This document shows positions 15,786-23,779 of a stretch of DNA of 34,100 nt, one piece after another. Every line of letters begins with the position of its first letter. Position 1 is the stretch's first letter. A model generated the notes under the pieces. It saw only the letters and a list, made by a program, of their open reading frames with translations. It was not told where the DNA came from and searched no databases. Position numbers and translations under genes: made by a program. The DNA lies in NCBI GenBank assembly GCA_021413825.1, contig JAIOPQ010000016.1:1-34100 (forward strand), given 5' to 3'. This DNA comes from Spirochaetia bacterium (lineage in GTDB: Bacteria; Spirochaetota; Leptospiria; Leptospirales; Leptonemataceae).

Positions 15786-16867
15786 TGCTCCGCTGGTTTG
15801 TGAACATCATTGAATCTACTACCCACTACGAAACCTGGCTAAGCAACGTAACGCCCATCCTATCCGCAGATCTGGCTTTGAAGCACCAGGCCATGGCTTC
15901 CTCTCCATTTGAGTTCCTTCGAGCCACTTATTATGATTGGACTTTAACTGTGCCGGTTGAGTGCCCCGACCTGGTTGCAGCGCCGGTTGCACCATCGATC
16001 GGTGATATACATATTGAAAATTTTGGAACCTGGCGTGATGCTGAAGGCAGACTGGTCTGGGGCGTAAACGACTATGATGAGGCTTCCACTCTTCCCTATA
16101 CGAGCGATCTGCTCAGACTTGCAACAAGCACTTTGCTTGCGATTGAATCGGATCACCTTCGCCTGCGTCCAAAAGATGCCTGTAGTGCAATCCTAAAAGG
16201 ATACTTGCGCGGAATCGAACGGGGGCCAAGGATTTTTGTGCTGGCAGAACGAAACGATTGGCTGCGCGATATTGCGCGCAGCGAATTAAAAGACCCTGAC
16301 CGATTCTGGGAGAAACTGCACGCCCTGCCGGACGATGAGAATGAAGAAGTTCGCGCTTTGTTTGGACGCAGTCTCAGCATTGAGTTTACTTTGAAAAAGC
16401 GAACAGCCGGACTGGGCAGCCTGGGCAGAAAACGATTCGTTGCAATTGGTCAATGGAATGGCGCATCGATTGCACGCGAAGCAAAAGCAATCGTCCCACC
16501 TGCGCAAAACGCGTTCACAGACAACGTCGCCGGTATTGCCGGGAAAATCCTTGCATCTCGCGCAATCAGCCCCGATCCGTTCTTAACTTTTGAAACTACC
16601 TGGAGCGTACGCAGACTGGCACCGGATTGCACACGCCTTGAGTTGGGAGTCCTTGAACATGCAAAAGACCAGACCAAATTACTTACAGCCATGGGTCGCG
16701 AAATAGCAAACGTCCACATCTCAGATCCTACACGAATCGAGCCAATCCGAGCGGACCTTTCGCGCAGATCTGAGCGCTGGTTGTATGAAGCGGCAGATCA
16801 ACTCACAGTTGCGATTGCAAAACAATGCAAAGAATGGCGCCGGAACCTCAAGAAGAAAGACGATTGA
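15785..16867 (+). CDS. DUF2252 family protein (kinase-like fold)
   Basis: A 360-aa cytoplasmic protein. The DUF2252 core is visible: KHQAMASSPFEFLRATYYDW (34-52), then GDIHIENFGTWRDAEG (73-88) and WGVNDYDEASTLPYTSDLLRLATS (92-115). HxEN and NDYDE resemble the catalytic and metal-binding residues of aminoglycoside/choline-kinase-like folds, so a phosphotransferase activity is plausible but unproven for the family. The C-terminal part (TTWSVRRLAPDCTRLEL) is also family-like. The ATG at 15785 gives the whole domain; it has no ribosome site and a hairpin sits directly before it. The next gene starts 29 bp downstream on the same strand. Confidence 0.83.
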   Translation: MLRWFVNIIESTTHYETWLSNVTPILSADLALKHQAMASSPFEFLRATYYDWTLTVPVECPDLVAAPVAPSIGDIHIENFGTWRDAEGRLVWGVNDYDEASTLPYTSDLLRLATSTLLAIESDHLRLRPKDACSAILKGYLRGIERGPRIFVLAERNDWLRDIARSELKDPDRFWEKLHALPDDENEEVRALFGRSLSIEFTLKKRTAGLGSLGRKRFVAIGQWNGASIAREAKAIVPPAQNAFTDNVAGIAGKILASRAISPDPFLTFETTWSVRRLAPDCTRLELGVLEHAKDQTKLLTAMGREIANVHISDPTRIEPIRADLSRRSERWLYEAADQLTVAIAKQCKEWRRNLKKKDD

Positions 16868-16896
16868 CCTCAGCCAAACTGAACCCATGATTGCGT

Positions 16897-17784
16897 ATGG
16901 TCCGCGATTACATAAAACTCCTGCGCATCTATCAGTGGACTAAGTCAGGATTCATTTTTCTTCCTGTAGTCTTCTCAGGCCTGCTGCCTGTGATGCTACG
17001 CGATCCGTTCGGTAGTCAGTCACTTGACATAGTTCTGCGTCTGGTCTGTGCATTCCTGGGATTCTCAATGCTTGCAAGCACAGTCTATGTGTTTAACGAT
17101 TACAGAGACAGACATCAAGATGCACTGGATGAAAGAAAGAAAAAGAGACCCATAGCCAGTGGCAGAATTGGACCCGGCGGAGCAATCGCTGCAATCTGCA
17201 TCCTGCTACTGCTTGCAGTAGCCTTTGCATCAAGACTTCCCCAAACCTATCAGGTAATACTTGTAATTTATTTGGCTCAGAATATTTTCTATACGCTCCT
17301 CGGAAAACGAATCCTGCTTCTTGATGTATTCTCGATCGCAGTTGGTTTTGTATTTCGCGTACTCGCAGGTGCTGCGGCAATTGAAGTGGATGCAAGTCCA
17401 TGGCTGCTTTCTTGCACACTTTTTCTGGCTCTGTTCCTTGGTTTCTTTAAGCGATACTACGAGCTGCGCACATCGCCACCTGAGATTATGATTGGTGGTC
17501 AGTACACTGCAGAAAGCTTGAAGAACTTCATCAGTATTACAGCATCCCTCAGTGTAATGAATTATGCGATTTATACACTGGAAGGCAAGTATGCAGGGGA
17601 ACGCTTGTACTGGACTATCCCACTCGTAGTTCTCGGGATCTTTCGCTATTATACGCTCATGGATCGATCTGAACTCGAAGACGGAAATCCCTCTGATGTA
17701 CTACTGAACGACAAATTCCTAATCGCGGTGATTGCTGTGTGGATTCTGACGTGCGCAGCACTCCTTTTGCACCTGGGAGCCTGA
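16897..17784 (+). CDS. UbiA-family prenyltransferase, decaprenyl-phosphate phosphoribosyltransferase-like
   Basis: A 295-aa integral membrane protein with about eight or nine hydrophobic helices. After MVRDYIKLLRIYQWTKSGFIFLPVVFSG comes the first Asp-rich motif NDYRDRHQDALDERKKKRPIASG (from residue 67). The KRPIASG ending is typical of the subgroup that includes mycobacterial Rv3806c, which transfers phosphoribosyl to polyprenyl phosphate for arabinose-containing glycans. Here DE replaces the usual HP before KK, so substrate assignment is tentative. TTG at 16891 is in frame, but the ATG at 16897 fits the family start. A TTGACC...CATGAT pair (16864-16891) could serve as promoter and would place transcription at the ATG. 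Nearby lipid A genes support an envelope role. Confidence 0.83.
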   Translation: MVRDYIKLLRIYQWTKSGFIFLPVVFSGLLPVMLRDPFGSQSLDIVLRLVCAFLGFSMLASTVYVFNDYRDRHQDALDERKKKRPIASGRIGPGGAIAAICILLLLAVAFASRLPQTYQVILVIYLAQNIFYTLLGKRILLLDVFSIAVGFVFRVLAGAAAIEVDASPWLLSCTLFLALFLGFFKRYYELRTSPPEIMIGGQYTAESLKNFISITASLSVMNYAIYTLEGKYAGERLYWTIPLVVLGIFRYYTLMDRSELEDGNPSDVLLNDKFLIAVIAVWILTCAALLLHLGA

Positions 17785-17829
17785 GCAAAACTGCTTGCCC
17801 CGGCCCCACCTTTTTCAAATTCTGGAGCT

Positions 17830-18153
17830 ATGCCTACTTATTCGTATCAATGCCAGTCTTGCGGGCATGAATATGACGCCCTGCAATCGATCAAATCGGA
17901 GCCTGACACGGTCTGTCCAAAATGCCAGGGGCGCGTGGAGCGCCTCATTGGTGCGGGAGCCGGAATTGTATTCAAAGGATCAGGATTCTACGTAACCGAT
18001 TACAAAAAAACTTCATCGCCCAAATCTGAGGGCTCATCTGCACCCTCTACGGCGTCCAGTTCAACACAACCGTCCTCAACTCCTTCAACACCAGCGCCTT
18101 CTACACCGTCTGCCCCATCCTCTTCCACTCCCAGTTCCGGATCCTCTTCATGA
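17830..18153 (+). CDS. FmdB-type zinc-ribbon protein with Ser/Thr/Pro tail
   Basis: A 107-aa protein. Residues 1-40 are the FmdB zinc ribbon, MPTYSYQCQSCGHEYDALQ then CPKCQG, with four metal-binding Cys in two CxxC pairs. Then GAGAGIVFKGSGFYVTDYKK is the conserved segment of the family. The last 45 residues are almost only Ser, Thr, Pro and Ala with no charge, a low-complexity tail. FmdB proteins are putative regulators, but their role is not established. The ATG has a GGAG site a few nt upstream. The stop overlaps the lpxI start by 4 nt (ATGA), so it is translationally coupled to the lipid A genes. Confidence 0.87.
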   Translation: MPTYSYQCQSCGHEYDALQSIKSEPDTVCPKCQGRVERLIGAGAGIVFKGSGFYVTDYKKTSSPKSEGSSAPSTASSSTQPSSTPSTPAPSTPSAPSSSTPSSGSSS

Positions 18154-19013
18154 AAAAAGAAGTTCTCGGCATTCTTGCCGGACGCGGAGAACTTCCCTGG
18201 ATCTGCGCGCGCAACGCAATTGCAGCCGGTCAGGATGTACGGGTATTTTGCATTACGGACGAAGAACCTCCGGAAGAATTCAAGAAGATTTCGGTTCCCG
18301 TGGTTCTAACAAAACTTTACAGCTCTGTATTCAGAAGCTTTCGTGAATATGGAGCCAGGCGAATCATTCTGATTGGCAAGGCCACGCGTGATATTCTGTA
18401 CAAGAAGCCGCGCTTTGACCTGCGCACGATTTTACTTCTGGCGCGAATGACAAGCCAGAGCGATACCAACCTGTTTCAATATGTTTTGCAGGCGTTTGAA
18501 AAGCATGGGTTCACTATTTTGCCACAAGATCTATATTTGAAAAATATGTATCTGCCTACTGGCCGCTACGGCAAGAGCTTGAGCAAGAAAGAAATAGAAG
18601 ACATTGCATTTGGAATGGTGTACGCTCGAGAAATCAATCGACTCGATCTGGGTCAAACCCTGGTTGCAGCCCAGCTTTCTGTGCTCGCAGTTGAGTGTGC
18701 AGAAGGGACGGATCAGTGCATAAGACGCGGCGGAGAATTGTACCACAAGAAAGGTGCGGTGGTCTGTAAGGTTGCCAAGGTAGATCACGATAAACGATTT
18801 GACCTGCCTGTAACTGGAATTTCCACCCTTGAATCCATGCGCGATTCAGGCTGTCGGGTACTGGCAATTGAATCCGGAAAAACCATGGTACTCAACCACG
18901 TTGAGTTTGTTAAGACTGCTGAAAAATATAAAATCTCTATAGTATCTTGCGATCCGGACAAGTCTGATGTAAAAACGATTTCAAAGATTTGCAGGTCGGC
19001 GGCAAAGCTGTGA
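18150..19013 (+). CDS. lpxI: UDP-2,3-diacylglucosamine pyrophosphatase LpxI
   Basis: A 287-aa DUF1009/LpxI protein, which hydrolyses UDP-2,3-diacylglucosamine to lipid X in lipid A synthesis, in place of LpxH. Seen: N-terminal LGILAGRGELPWICARNA, then the middle GKATRDILYKKPRFDLRTIL and LTGRYGKSL-like region (YLPTGRYGKSLSKKEIEDI). The C-terminal catalytic segment reads NRLDLGQTLVAAQLSVLAVECAEGTDQCIRRGG, with the conserved Asp of EGTD. It overlaps fmdB by 4 nt (ATGA) and lpxB by 4 nt (GTGA), so the product passes directly to the next enzyme encoded. It is peripheral to the inner membrane on the cytoplasmic side. Confidence 0.92.
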   Translation: MKKEVLGILAGRGELPWICARNAIAAGQDVRVFCITDEEPPEEFKKISVPVVLTKLYSSVFRSFREYGARRIILIGKATRDILYKKPRFDLRTILLLARMTSQSDTNLFQYVLQAFEKHGFTILPQDLYLKNMYLPTGRYGKSLSKKEIEDIAFGMVYAREINRLDLGQTLVAAQLSVLAVECAEGTDQCIRRGGELYHKKGAVVCKVAKVDHDKRFDLPVTGISTLESMRDSGCRVLAIESGKTMVLNHVEFVKTAEKYKISIVSCDPDKSDVKTISKICRSAAKL

Positions 19014-20269
19014 AGGGTTCCAGCAAAGAAACCGCAAAAGAGAAGACGCGGCCACTAAAGGTTTCAACAGCCTCGAGTCAAACCAGACGCAAAGTTGCAT
19101 CTGCAATCCAGCCCGTCAGGCGGCATGAAAGTTCAGAGACGATTCTCCTGGTCGCAGGCGAACATTCAGGCGATCTGCTGGGTGCAGATGTGGTCCGTTA
19201 TTTGAAACGCCAGGGTTTTGAAAAGTTCTTTGGAACTGGCGGAGAGGCAATGCGCAAGGAAGGCGTTGAACTCGTTGAGAACATCGAAGCGATGACGGTA
19301 TTTGGCTTTATAGAAGCACTTAAGAATTATAAGCGACTCAAGGCCCTGGCAAATCGCCTGGTGGATCTTGCAATTCAAAAGGGTGCAGGCACGGCTGTCC
19401 TTATAGATTATCCTGGGTTTAACTTACGCATTGCAGAATTGCTCAATAAGGCAGGGATCAAAGTCGTATTCCTTGTAAGCCCCCAGCTCTGGGGCTGGCA
19501 CAATAGCAGAATCAAAACAATTCAAAAAAACGTAGGGCTAATGCTCGTGCTGTTTGAATTTGAAAAGAAGATGTACGATGAGGCAGGAGTTCCCTGCGAA
19601 TGGGTTGGCCATCCAATGGTGCGCCGGATCCCAGACCGTCTGGCAGAAGAAGCACCCGTTCCGCTTAAGCGAGGCAAGACGGTCGCATTGATGCCTGGCA
19701 GCCGGGTCTCTGAAATAAATCGTTTGCTACCCGATATGCTTGCGGGAGCTCGTTTGCTGCTGAAGGGCTATCCTGGAATTCGTTTCCTTTTGCCAAATAT
19801 CAATCCGCATGCCGAGGCTACAATCCAGGCAATGCTGGAAGAATATTCTGACCTTAAGATCGAATACTTGAAGGACCGCTCTTTGCGTGTGCTCGAAGCA
19901 TGCGATGCTGTCATGATCGCCTCTGGCACGGCAACCCTTGAAGCGGCCTATTTCATGCGCCCAATGGTCATACTGTATCGCATTAGCTGGCCCAATCTTA
20001 TAGTTGGAACCCTGGTGATTCGTACTCGGTTTATTGGAATGGTAAACCTCCTGGCACGCAGACAGGTCGCTCTGGAATTGCTCCAGACTGAAGTGACGCC
20101 GGAGAACATCGCACGGGAAATTGTGCGGATCTTCGAGGATGAATCGTATCGCCGATCCATGGTACATGAGTTAGAATATGTTAAGCATGCGCTGGGAACG
20201 GGAAATCCGGGAGAAAAAGCGGCCCGCGCCATTGCAAGCTTTGTAAGATCCGGCATTTCTGCCCGATAA
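19010..20269 (+). CDS. lpxB: Lipid-A-disaccharide synthase LpxB
   Basis: A 419-aa GT19 glycosyltransferase that joins UDP-2,3-diacylglucosamine with lipid X to form the lipid A disaccharide. Motifs: ILLVAGEHSGDLLGADVVR, GTGGEAMRKEGVEL, FGFIEALKNY, IDYPGFNLRIAELL, VSPQLWGWHNSRIKTIQKNV, EWVGHPMVRRIPD, ALMPGSRVSEINRLLP and ASGTATLEAAYFMRPMVILYRIS. An N-terminal extension of about 43 residues, rich in Lys, Ser and Thr, precedes the domain. I chose GTG at 19010 because it overlaps the lpxI stop as GTGA; the in-frame TTG at 18989 is less likely. It is followed 15 bp later by argF, probably in the same transcript. Confidence 0.94.
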   Translation: MKGSSKETAKEKTRPLKVSTASSQTRRKVASAIQPVRRHESSETILLVAGEHSGDLLGADVVRYLKRQGFEKFFGTGGEAMRKEGVELVENIEAMTVFGFIEALKNYKRLKALANRLVDLAIQKGAGTAVLIDYPGFNLRIAELLNKAGIKVVFLVSPQLWGWHNSRIKTIQKNVGLMLVLFEFEKKMYDEAGVPCEWVGHPMVRRIPDRLAEEAPVPLKRGKTVALMPGSRVSEINRLLPDMLAGARLLLKGYPGIRFLLPNINPHAEATIQAMLEEYSDLKIEYLKDRSLRVLEACDAVMIASGTATLEAAYFMRPMVILYRISWPNLIVGTLVIRTRFIGMVNLLARRQVALELLQTEVTPENIAREIVRIFEDESYRRSMVHELEYVKHALGTGNPGEKAARAIASFVRSGISAR

Positions 20270-20284
20270 TACTAACAGGATTCT

Positions 20285-21196
20285 ATGAGACATTTAATAT
20301 CGCCACTCGACCTGTCAGAGAAGGATTTCTTCCGCATCATTGAGCGGGCTAACCAGCACAAGAAAGACCGTCGCCTTACGCCAAGATCCCTTGAGGGCAG
20401 AACCATTGCACTTTTGTTTGAAAAGACATCCACGCGAACACGATTGTCCTTTGGAGTGGCCGTCTCGGAAATGGGTGGAAATCCAATCTCGCTTGAATCC
20501 GCTCAATTACAAATTGGTCGGGGTGAAAGCCTGGAAGATACAACAGAGGTTCTTTCGCGTTATGTGAACGCCCTGATGCTTCGTGCGCGCACGCATCGTC
20601 ACCTGGAGTTGATGGCCGGAATGAATCGCATTCCAATCATTAATGGGTTAACAGATCTTCATCATCCCTGCCAGGCAGTTGCAGACTACATGACAATGGA
20701 ACAACTGGGTTGCAGCCTCCACGGCGGCCTGCGAATAGCTTTTGTGGGCGAGCCCAACAACGTTTTCAATTCCCTGGCGCTCTTTGCAATCTATGCAAAG
20801 GCAGAAATTACAATTGCATCGCCCAGAAACTACAGTGCGATCCAGCCAGATGTTCTAAGCGTGCTCCAACAACGCGGCGCAGGATTCCAACAATTTACTG
20901 AACCCGCAGGTGCCGTCAAAGGTGCTCAGGTGATCTACACAGATACATGGATTTCAATGGGCCAGGAATCAGAAGAGGCCGATCGAAAAAAAGAATTTGC
21001 AAACTATTGTGTTTCATCAGAGCTACTGCGACTTGCCGCACCCGGTCATATTGTTTTACATTGTTTGCCTGCGCATCGCGGGGAAGAGATCACAGCTGAG
21101 GTCATGGAACTTCATCGCGCTGCCATCTTTGAACAGGCTGAGAATCGTCTGCACGCTCAAAAAGCAATCCTTGAATGGATCTTTGGATTACTCTAA
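20285..21196 (+). CDS. argF: Ornithine carbamoyltransferase
   Basis: A 303-aa enzyme making citrulline from ornithine and carbamoyl phosphate in arginine synthesis. All main motifs are present: carbamoyl-phosphate loop FEKTSTRTRLSF, then LMLRARTH, LTDLHHPCQAVADYM, FVGEPNNVFNSL, TDTWISMGQE (ornithine site) and HCLPAHRGEEIT with the catalytic Cys. The length is typical of a biosynthetic, trimeric OTC. The ATG has an AGGA site 5 nt upstream. It follows lpxB by 15 bp; no functional link to lipid A is known, and no other arg genes are in the window. It converges with the GT9 gene, whose stop is 6 bp away. Confidence 0.94.
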   Translation: MRHLISPLDLSEKDFFRIIERANQHKKDRRLTPRSLEGRTIALLFEKTSTRTRLSFGVAVSEMGGNPISLESAQLQIGRGESLEDTTEVLSRYVNALMLRARTHRHLELMAGMNRIPIINGLTDLHHPCQAVADYMTMEQLGCSLHGGLRIAFVGEPNNVFNSLALFAIYAKAEITIASPRNYSAIQPDVLSVLQQRGAGFQQFTEPAGAVKGAQVIYTDTWISMGQESEEADRKKEFANYCVSSELLRLAAPGHIVLHCLPAHRGEEITAEVMELHRAAIFEQAENRLHAQKAILEWIFGLL

Positions 21197-21202
21197 AGTC
21201 TC

Positions 21203-22285
21203 TTATTGAACTTTGCTTGTAGCAACGAGCGCTTTGAGTTCACCGAATACTTTCTCTGGAGTAATCCAGTTCATGCACGCCAGGTCTCCGCGGAAGCACG
21301 GTTTGTTTCCAAAGATGGAGCACGGTCTGCACGGAAGAATGGAAGGATCTATTTGAACGATAACGGAATTTGGACCGTACGGACCAAATCCTGAAAACGG
21401 ATGCGTTGCACCCCAGATAGAAAGCGTTTTAGCGCCAATCAAAGATGCAACGTGCATGTTAAACGAATCCATTGCAACCATTGCATCCAGTCTCAGCATC
21501 AGCGCAACTTCCCCTTCGAGAGTTACATTTCCGGCCACAACAATTGTATGATCCGGAAACTCAGCATGGATTTCATCGAGGATTTTCTTCTCATGACCGC
21601 GGCCACCACCGAATAAGAAAACAGTAGCATCCATGGTAGTAATCAGGCGAATCAAATCGCGGGTACGATCGATGGGCCACATTTTCTGGGCATGGCCTGC
21701 AAATGGAGCAATTCCAATCCAGAGATTGGTCTTTGTGGTTTTATTGACCTTCTTTAAGAAATCACCGGCCAGCGCACGACATCGAGTATCAGGATTGATC
21801 CAGGGCCCACGACCGGGATCTGCTGAAATTCCCGCGCGTTGAAATACATGCATGTACCGCTCGATCATATGCGGCAGTTGAACCAGGACCTTATTGGTCC
21901 TGCGGACCTGGGCGTTCTTTTCGCGGCGACCCTTCACAATGGAGGAGAACTTAAGCCCGGTAAATCGAAAGAAGAACTTGAGTAAGCGAGTGCGCATACT
22001 GCCGTGAACATCGATGCCCCAGTCGTACGGCCCAAGGGTCCTCAATTCTCTAAACAATCTATAAAGCCCAAGTATTCCCTTGTAATCGCGGTCCACATCT
22101 GCGCCGATTACTTCCACTCCAGGGATATTGTAGAAGAAAGGAGCAAACGCCTTGCGAGTAACAAGGGTTATTGCTATGCGTGAATGAGCCTTGGCAAGCG
22201 CTGCAAGTACGGGCACAAGAAGTGCTACATCGCCCATTGCTGAAAAACGCAGGACCAGGAAACGGGTAGGAAACGGAGGTTTCAG
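21203..22285 (-). CDS. GT9 heptosyltransferase-family glycosyltransferase, apparent CTG start
   Basis: A protein of about 360 aa of the GT9 (WaaF/WaaC-like) family, which adds sugars to LPS or related glycans. Seen: FLVLRFSAMGDVALLVPVLAAL at the N-terminus, IDVHGSMRTRLLKFF, IAPFAGHAQKMWP, VFLFGGGRGHEKKIL, and MDSFNMHVASLIGAKTLSIWGATHPFSGFGPYG for the sugar-nucleotide side, ending in a Cys-bearing region (CRPCSIFGNKPCFRG). The first in-frame ATG (22237) would remove the first beta-strand of the N-terminal Rossmann domain. The frame extends back to a CTG at 22285 that overlaps the stop of the upstream DUF4254 gene as CTGA and begins LKPPFPTRFLVL. GGTGGAG lies about 10 nt before it. I infer coupled CTG initiation. 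Confidence 0.85.
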   Translation of the reverse strand: MKPPFPTRFLVLRFSAMGDVALLVPVLAALAKAHSRIAITLVTRKAFAPFFYNIPGVEVIGADVDRDYKGILGLYRLFRELRTLGPYDWGIDVHGSMRTRLLKFFFRFTGLKFSSIVKGRREKNAQVRRTNKVLVQLPHMIERYMHVFQRAGISADPGRGPWINPDTRCRALAGDFLKKVNKTTKTNLWIGIAPFAGHAQKMWPIDRTRDLIRLITTMDATVFLFGGGRGHEKKILDEIHAEFPDHTIVVAGNVTLEGEVALMLRLDAMVAMDSFNMHVASLIGAKTLSIWGATHPFSGFGPYGPNSVIVQIDPSILPCRPCSIFGNKPCFRGDLACMNWITPEKVFGELKALVATSKVQ

Positions 22286-22887
22286 GTGGACTTTGCTCCA
22301 CCATAAAGAATGGGATTTAGTTTAGGATCATTATACATTTTCATTTGACGATACACTTTCATGAATCGCCTGCCCTGCTGTATGTCATCGATCAATTGAT
22401 CCAAACATAGGCTCATATCTGCTTCTTGTTCAAGCAAAATGGTTAGTTTTTCCTTACAATTGGCAATGTGCGCTGCATCAACATCTTTACGTGTGGTTTG
22501 ATCGCGCATATGGTAGATCTTTAGCTGTAAAATAGACATTCTGTCGAGTAGCCAGGCAGGTGTCTCAGAATTCATGCGTGCTTCAGGGTTGCGTTTAACG
22601 TTTGCAAACATGGCAAGGAAATGATCGTCCAGTTTCTCAACGCAATCCGTACGCTCCTGATTGCTTTTGTCGATGCGACGTTTGGTTGTAATGAACAAGT
22701 CACCACCAAGATTTGGACTGCGAATGATGTCTTCGAGATGCCATTGCACTGTATCAATCCATGCTTTGGTGTAAAGCAGACCATCTATCCCCGTGTAAGG
22801 TGATGAAGGTGCGTTATCAATGCTATCTTCTACATGATATTCGACAATGGCCTGTTGATAGATCTTGTTTGCATGCTCAGCTCTCAC
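22282..22887 (-). CDS. DUF4254 family protein
   Basis: A helical protein with the DUF4254 pattern: RAEHANKIYQQAIVEYHVED, DGLLYTKAWIDTVQWHLEDIIRSPN, TTKRRIDKSNQERTDCVEKLD, then ETPAWLLDRMSILQLKIYHM and a coiled-coil-like C-terminus. DUF4254 genes often sit beside glycosyltransferases, as here, but the biochemical role is unknown. The start is uncertain. The frame is open to an ATG at 23061, which would overlap the divergent ACT gene. I use the GTG at 22887, giving 201 aa, the usual family length; ATG at 22971 or 22968 and TTG at 22923 are alternatives, none with a clear ribosome site. Its TGA overlaps the GT9 start. Confidence 0.78.
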   Translation of the reverse strand: MRAEHANKIYQQAIVEYHVEDSIDNAPSSPYTGIDGLLYTKAWIDTVQWHLEDIIRSPNLGGDLFITTKRRIDKSNQERTDCVEKLDDHFLAMFANVKRNPEARMNSETPAWLLDRMSILQLKIYHMRDQTTRKDVDAAHIANCKEKLTILLEQEADMSLCLDQLIDDIQQGRRFMKVYRQMKMYNDPKLNPILYGGAKST

Positions 22888-23014
22888 GATGGAGCAATCT
22901 TTTTCAGCACGGTTCCCCCTCAATAGTTTTTTGACTGCCTGCGCTCCCTGCACGCTTGTGCAGCGCATCATGACCCAGGCATGCTTTTTGCAAAACCAGG
23001 GGCGGGGGTACCCA

Positions 23015-23653
23015 ATGGACTCATTACTTGAAAAGCCAGCGCGCTGGCAGTCGATCCACACTTTACGCGGACAGGAACCGGTTCGGCTTTCCTTCTACGC
23101 AGAACGCACAGGATTTCGTCTGAAGATAGAATCCGAGAAGAACGAAGTAGGCGTGCTATTTCGTCTGTGCGCTGTGCTTTTTGTGCATGGTTTCAGCATT
23201 GTGGAGGGGAGAATTCAATCACCCAAGAACTACGCCATTGAGGATGAGTTCTTTCTGCAGTTAGTCGATTCACGATCGAACCTTGACGAAGAAAGGGCCA
23301 CAGAAATGATGAACGACTTTGAACGGCTGCTATTTCGCGGCGTTTCTGTGCTTGAATATCTGACTGAAAACGAACGCAAGATTCCCGCCAGAGAGCGCAA
23401 ATGGAAAGGAAATGTAGACCTTACGTTTGATGAAAAGCCAATGTTAATCGTCTCCGGTTCTGATCAGCCTGGCTTGATGCTCGCACTTTCCCAGGCATTC
23501 TTCCTTATGGATCTGGATATCCTGGAAGCGTTTATTCACACGGATCGGCTGGGCGTTGTGCGAAATCAGTTTCTTGTAAATCCTTCCGATCGGCGATTTG
23601 CAAACGCTGAGTTCAGAAAGCGCCTGGTTGAAGAAATCGCGACTCTTGTGTAA
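23015..23653 (+). CDS. Tandem ACT-domain protein
   Basis: A 212-aa protein with two ACT-like modules similar to the C-terminal pair of GlnD uridylyltransferase. Module one (about 27-95): GFRLKIESEKNEVGVLFRLCAVLFVHGFSIVEGRIQ, then EDEFFLQLVDS. Module two (about 140-212): KPMLIVSGSDQPGLMLALSQAFFLMDLDILEAFIHT, then VRNQFLVNP. ACT domains bind amino acids or nucleotides and control enzymes or regulators; no catalytic domain is attached here. The ATG at 23015 is chosen because GGGGG lies about 8 nt upstream; the open frame back to 22865 lacks family-like sequence. It is transcribed away from DUF4254. Probably a cytoplasmic regulatory protein; ligand unknown. Confidence 0.78.
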   Translation: MDSLLEKPARWQSIHTLRGQEPVRLSFYAERTGFRLKIESEKNEVGVLFRLCAVLFVHGFSIVEGRIQSPKNYAIEDEFFLQLVDSRSNLDEERATEMMNDFERLLFRGVSVLEYLTENERKIPARERKWKGNVDLTFDEKPMLIVSGSDQPGLMLALSQAFFLMDLDILEAFIHTDRLGVVRNQFLVNPSDRRFANAEFRKRLVEEIATLV

Positions 23654-23779
23654 CAGCGCGAGACGGCGAAGCCTTGAGCGACCTCAACCTGGGTTGCAAT
23701 CTTGATTTCAGGATTTTGGTAAATCAAATGAATTGACCGCAAAGCCTTTTCCGTTCTGGATTGCTTTGGTAGTGGTTTC

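Noticed and set aside
22865-23014. N-terminal extension of the tandem ACT protein
   Set aside because: The residues have no ACT-like pattern, and a ribosome site marks the ATG at 23015.
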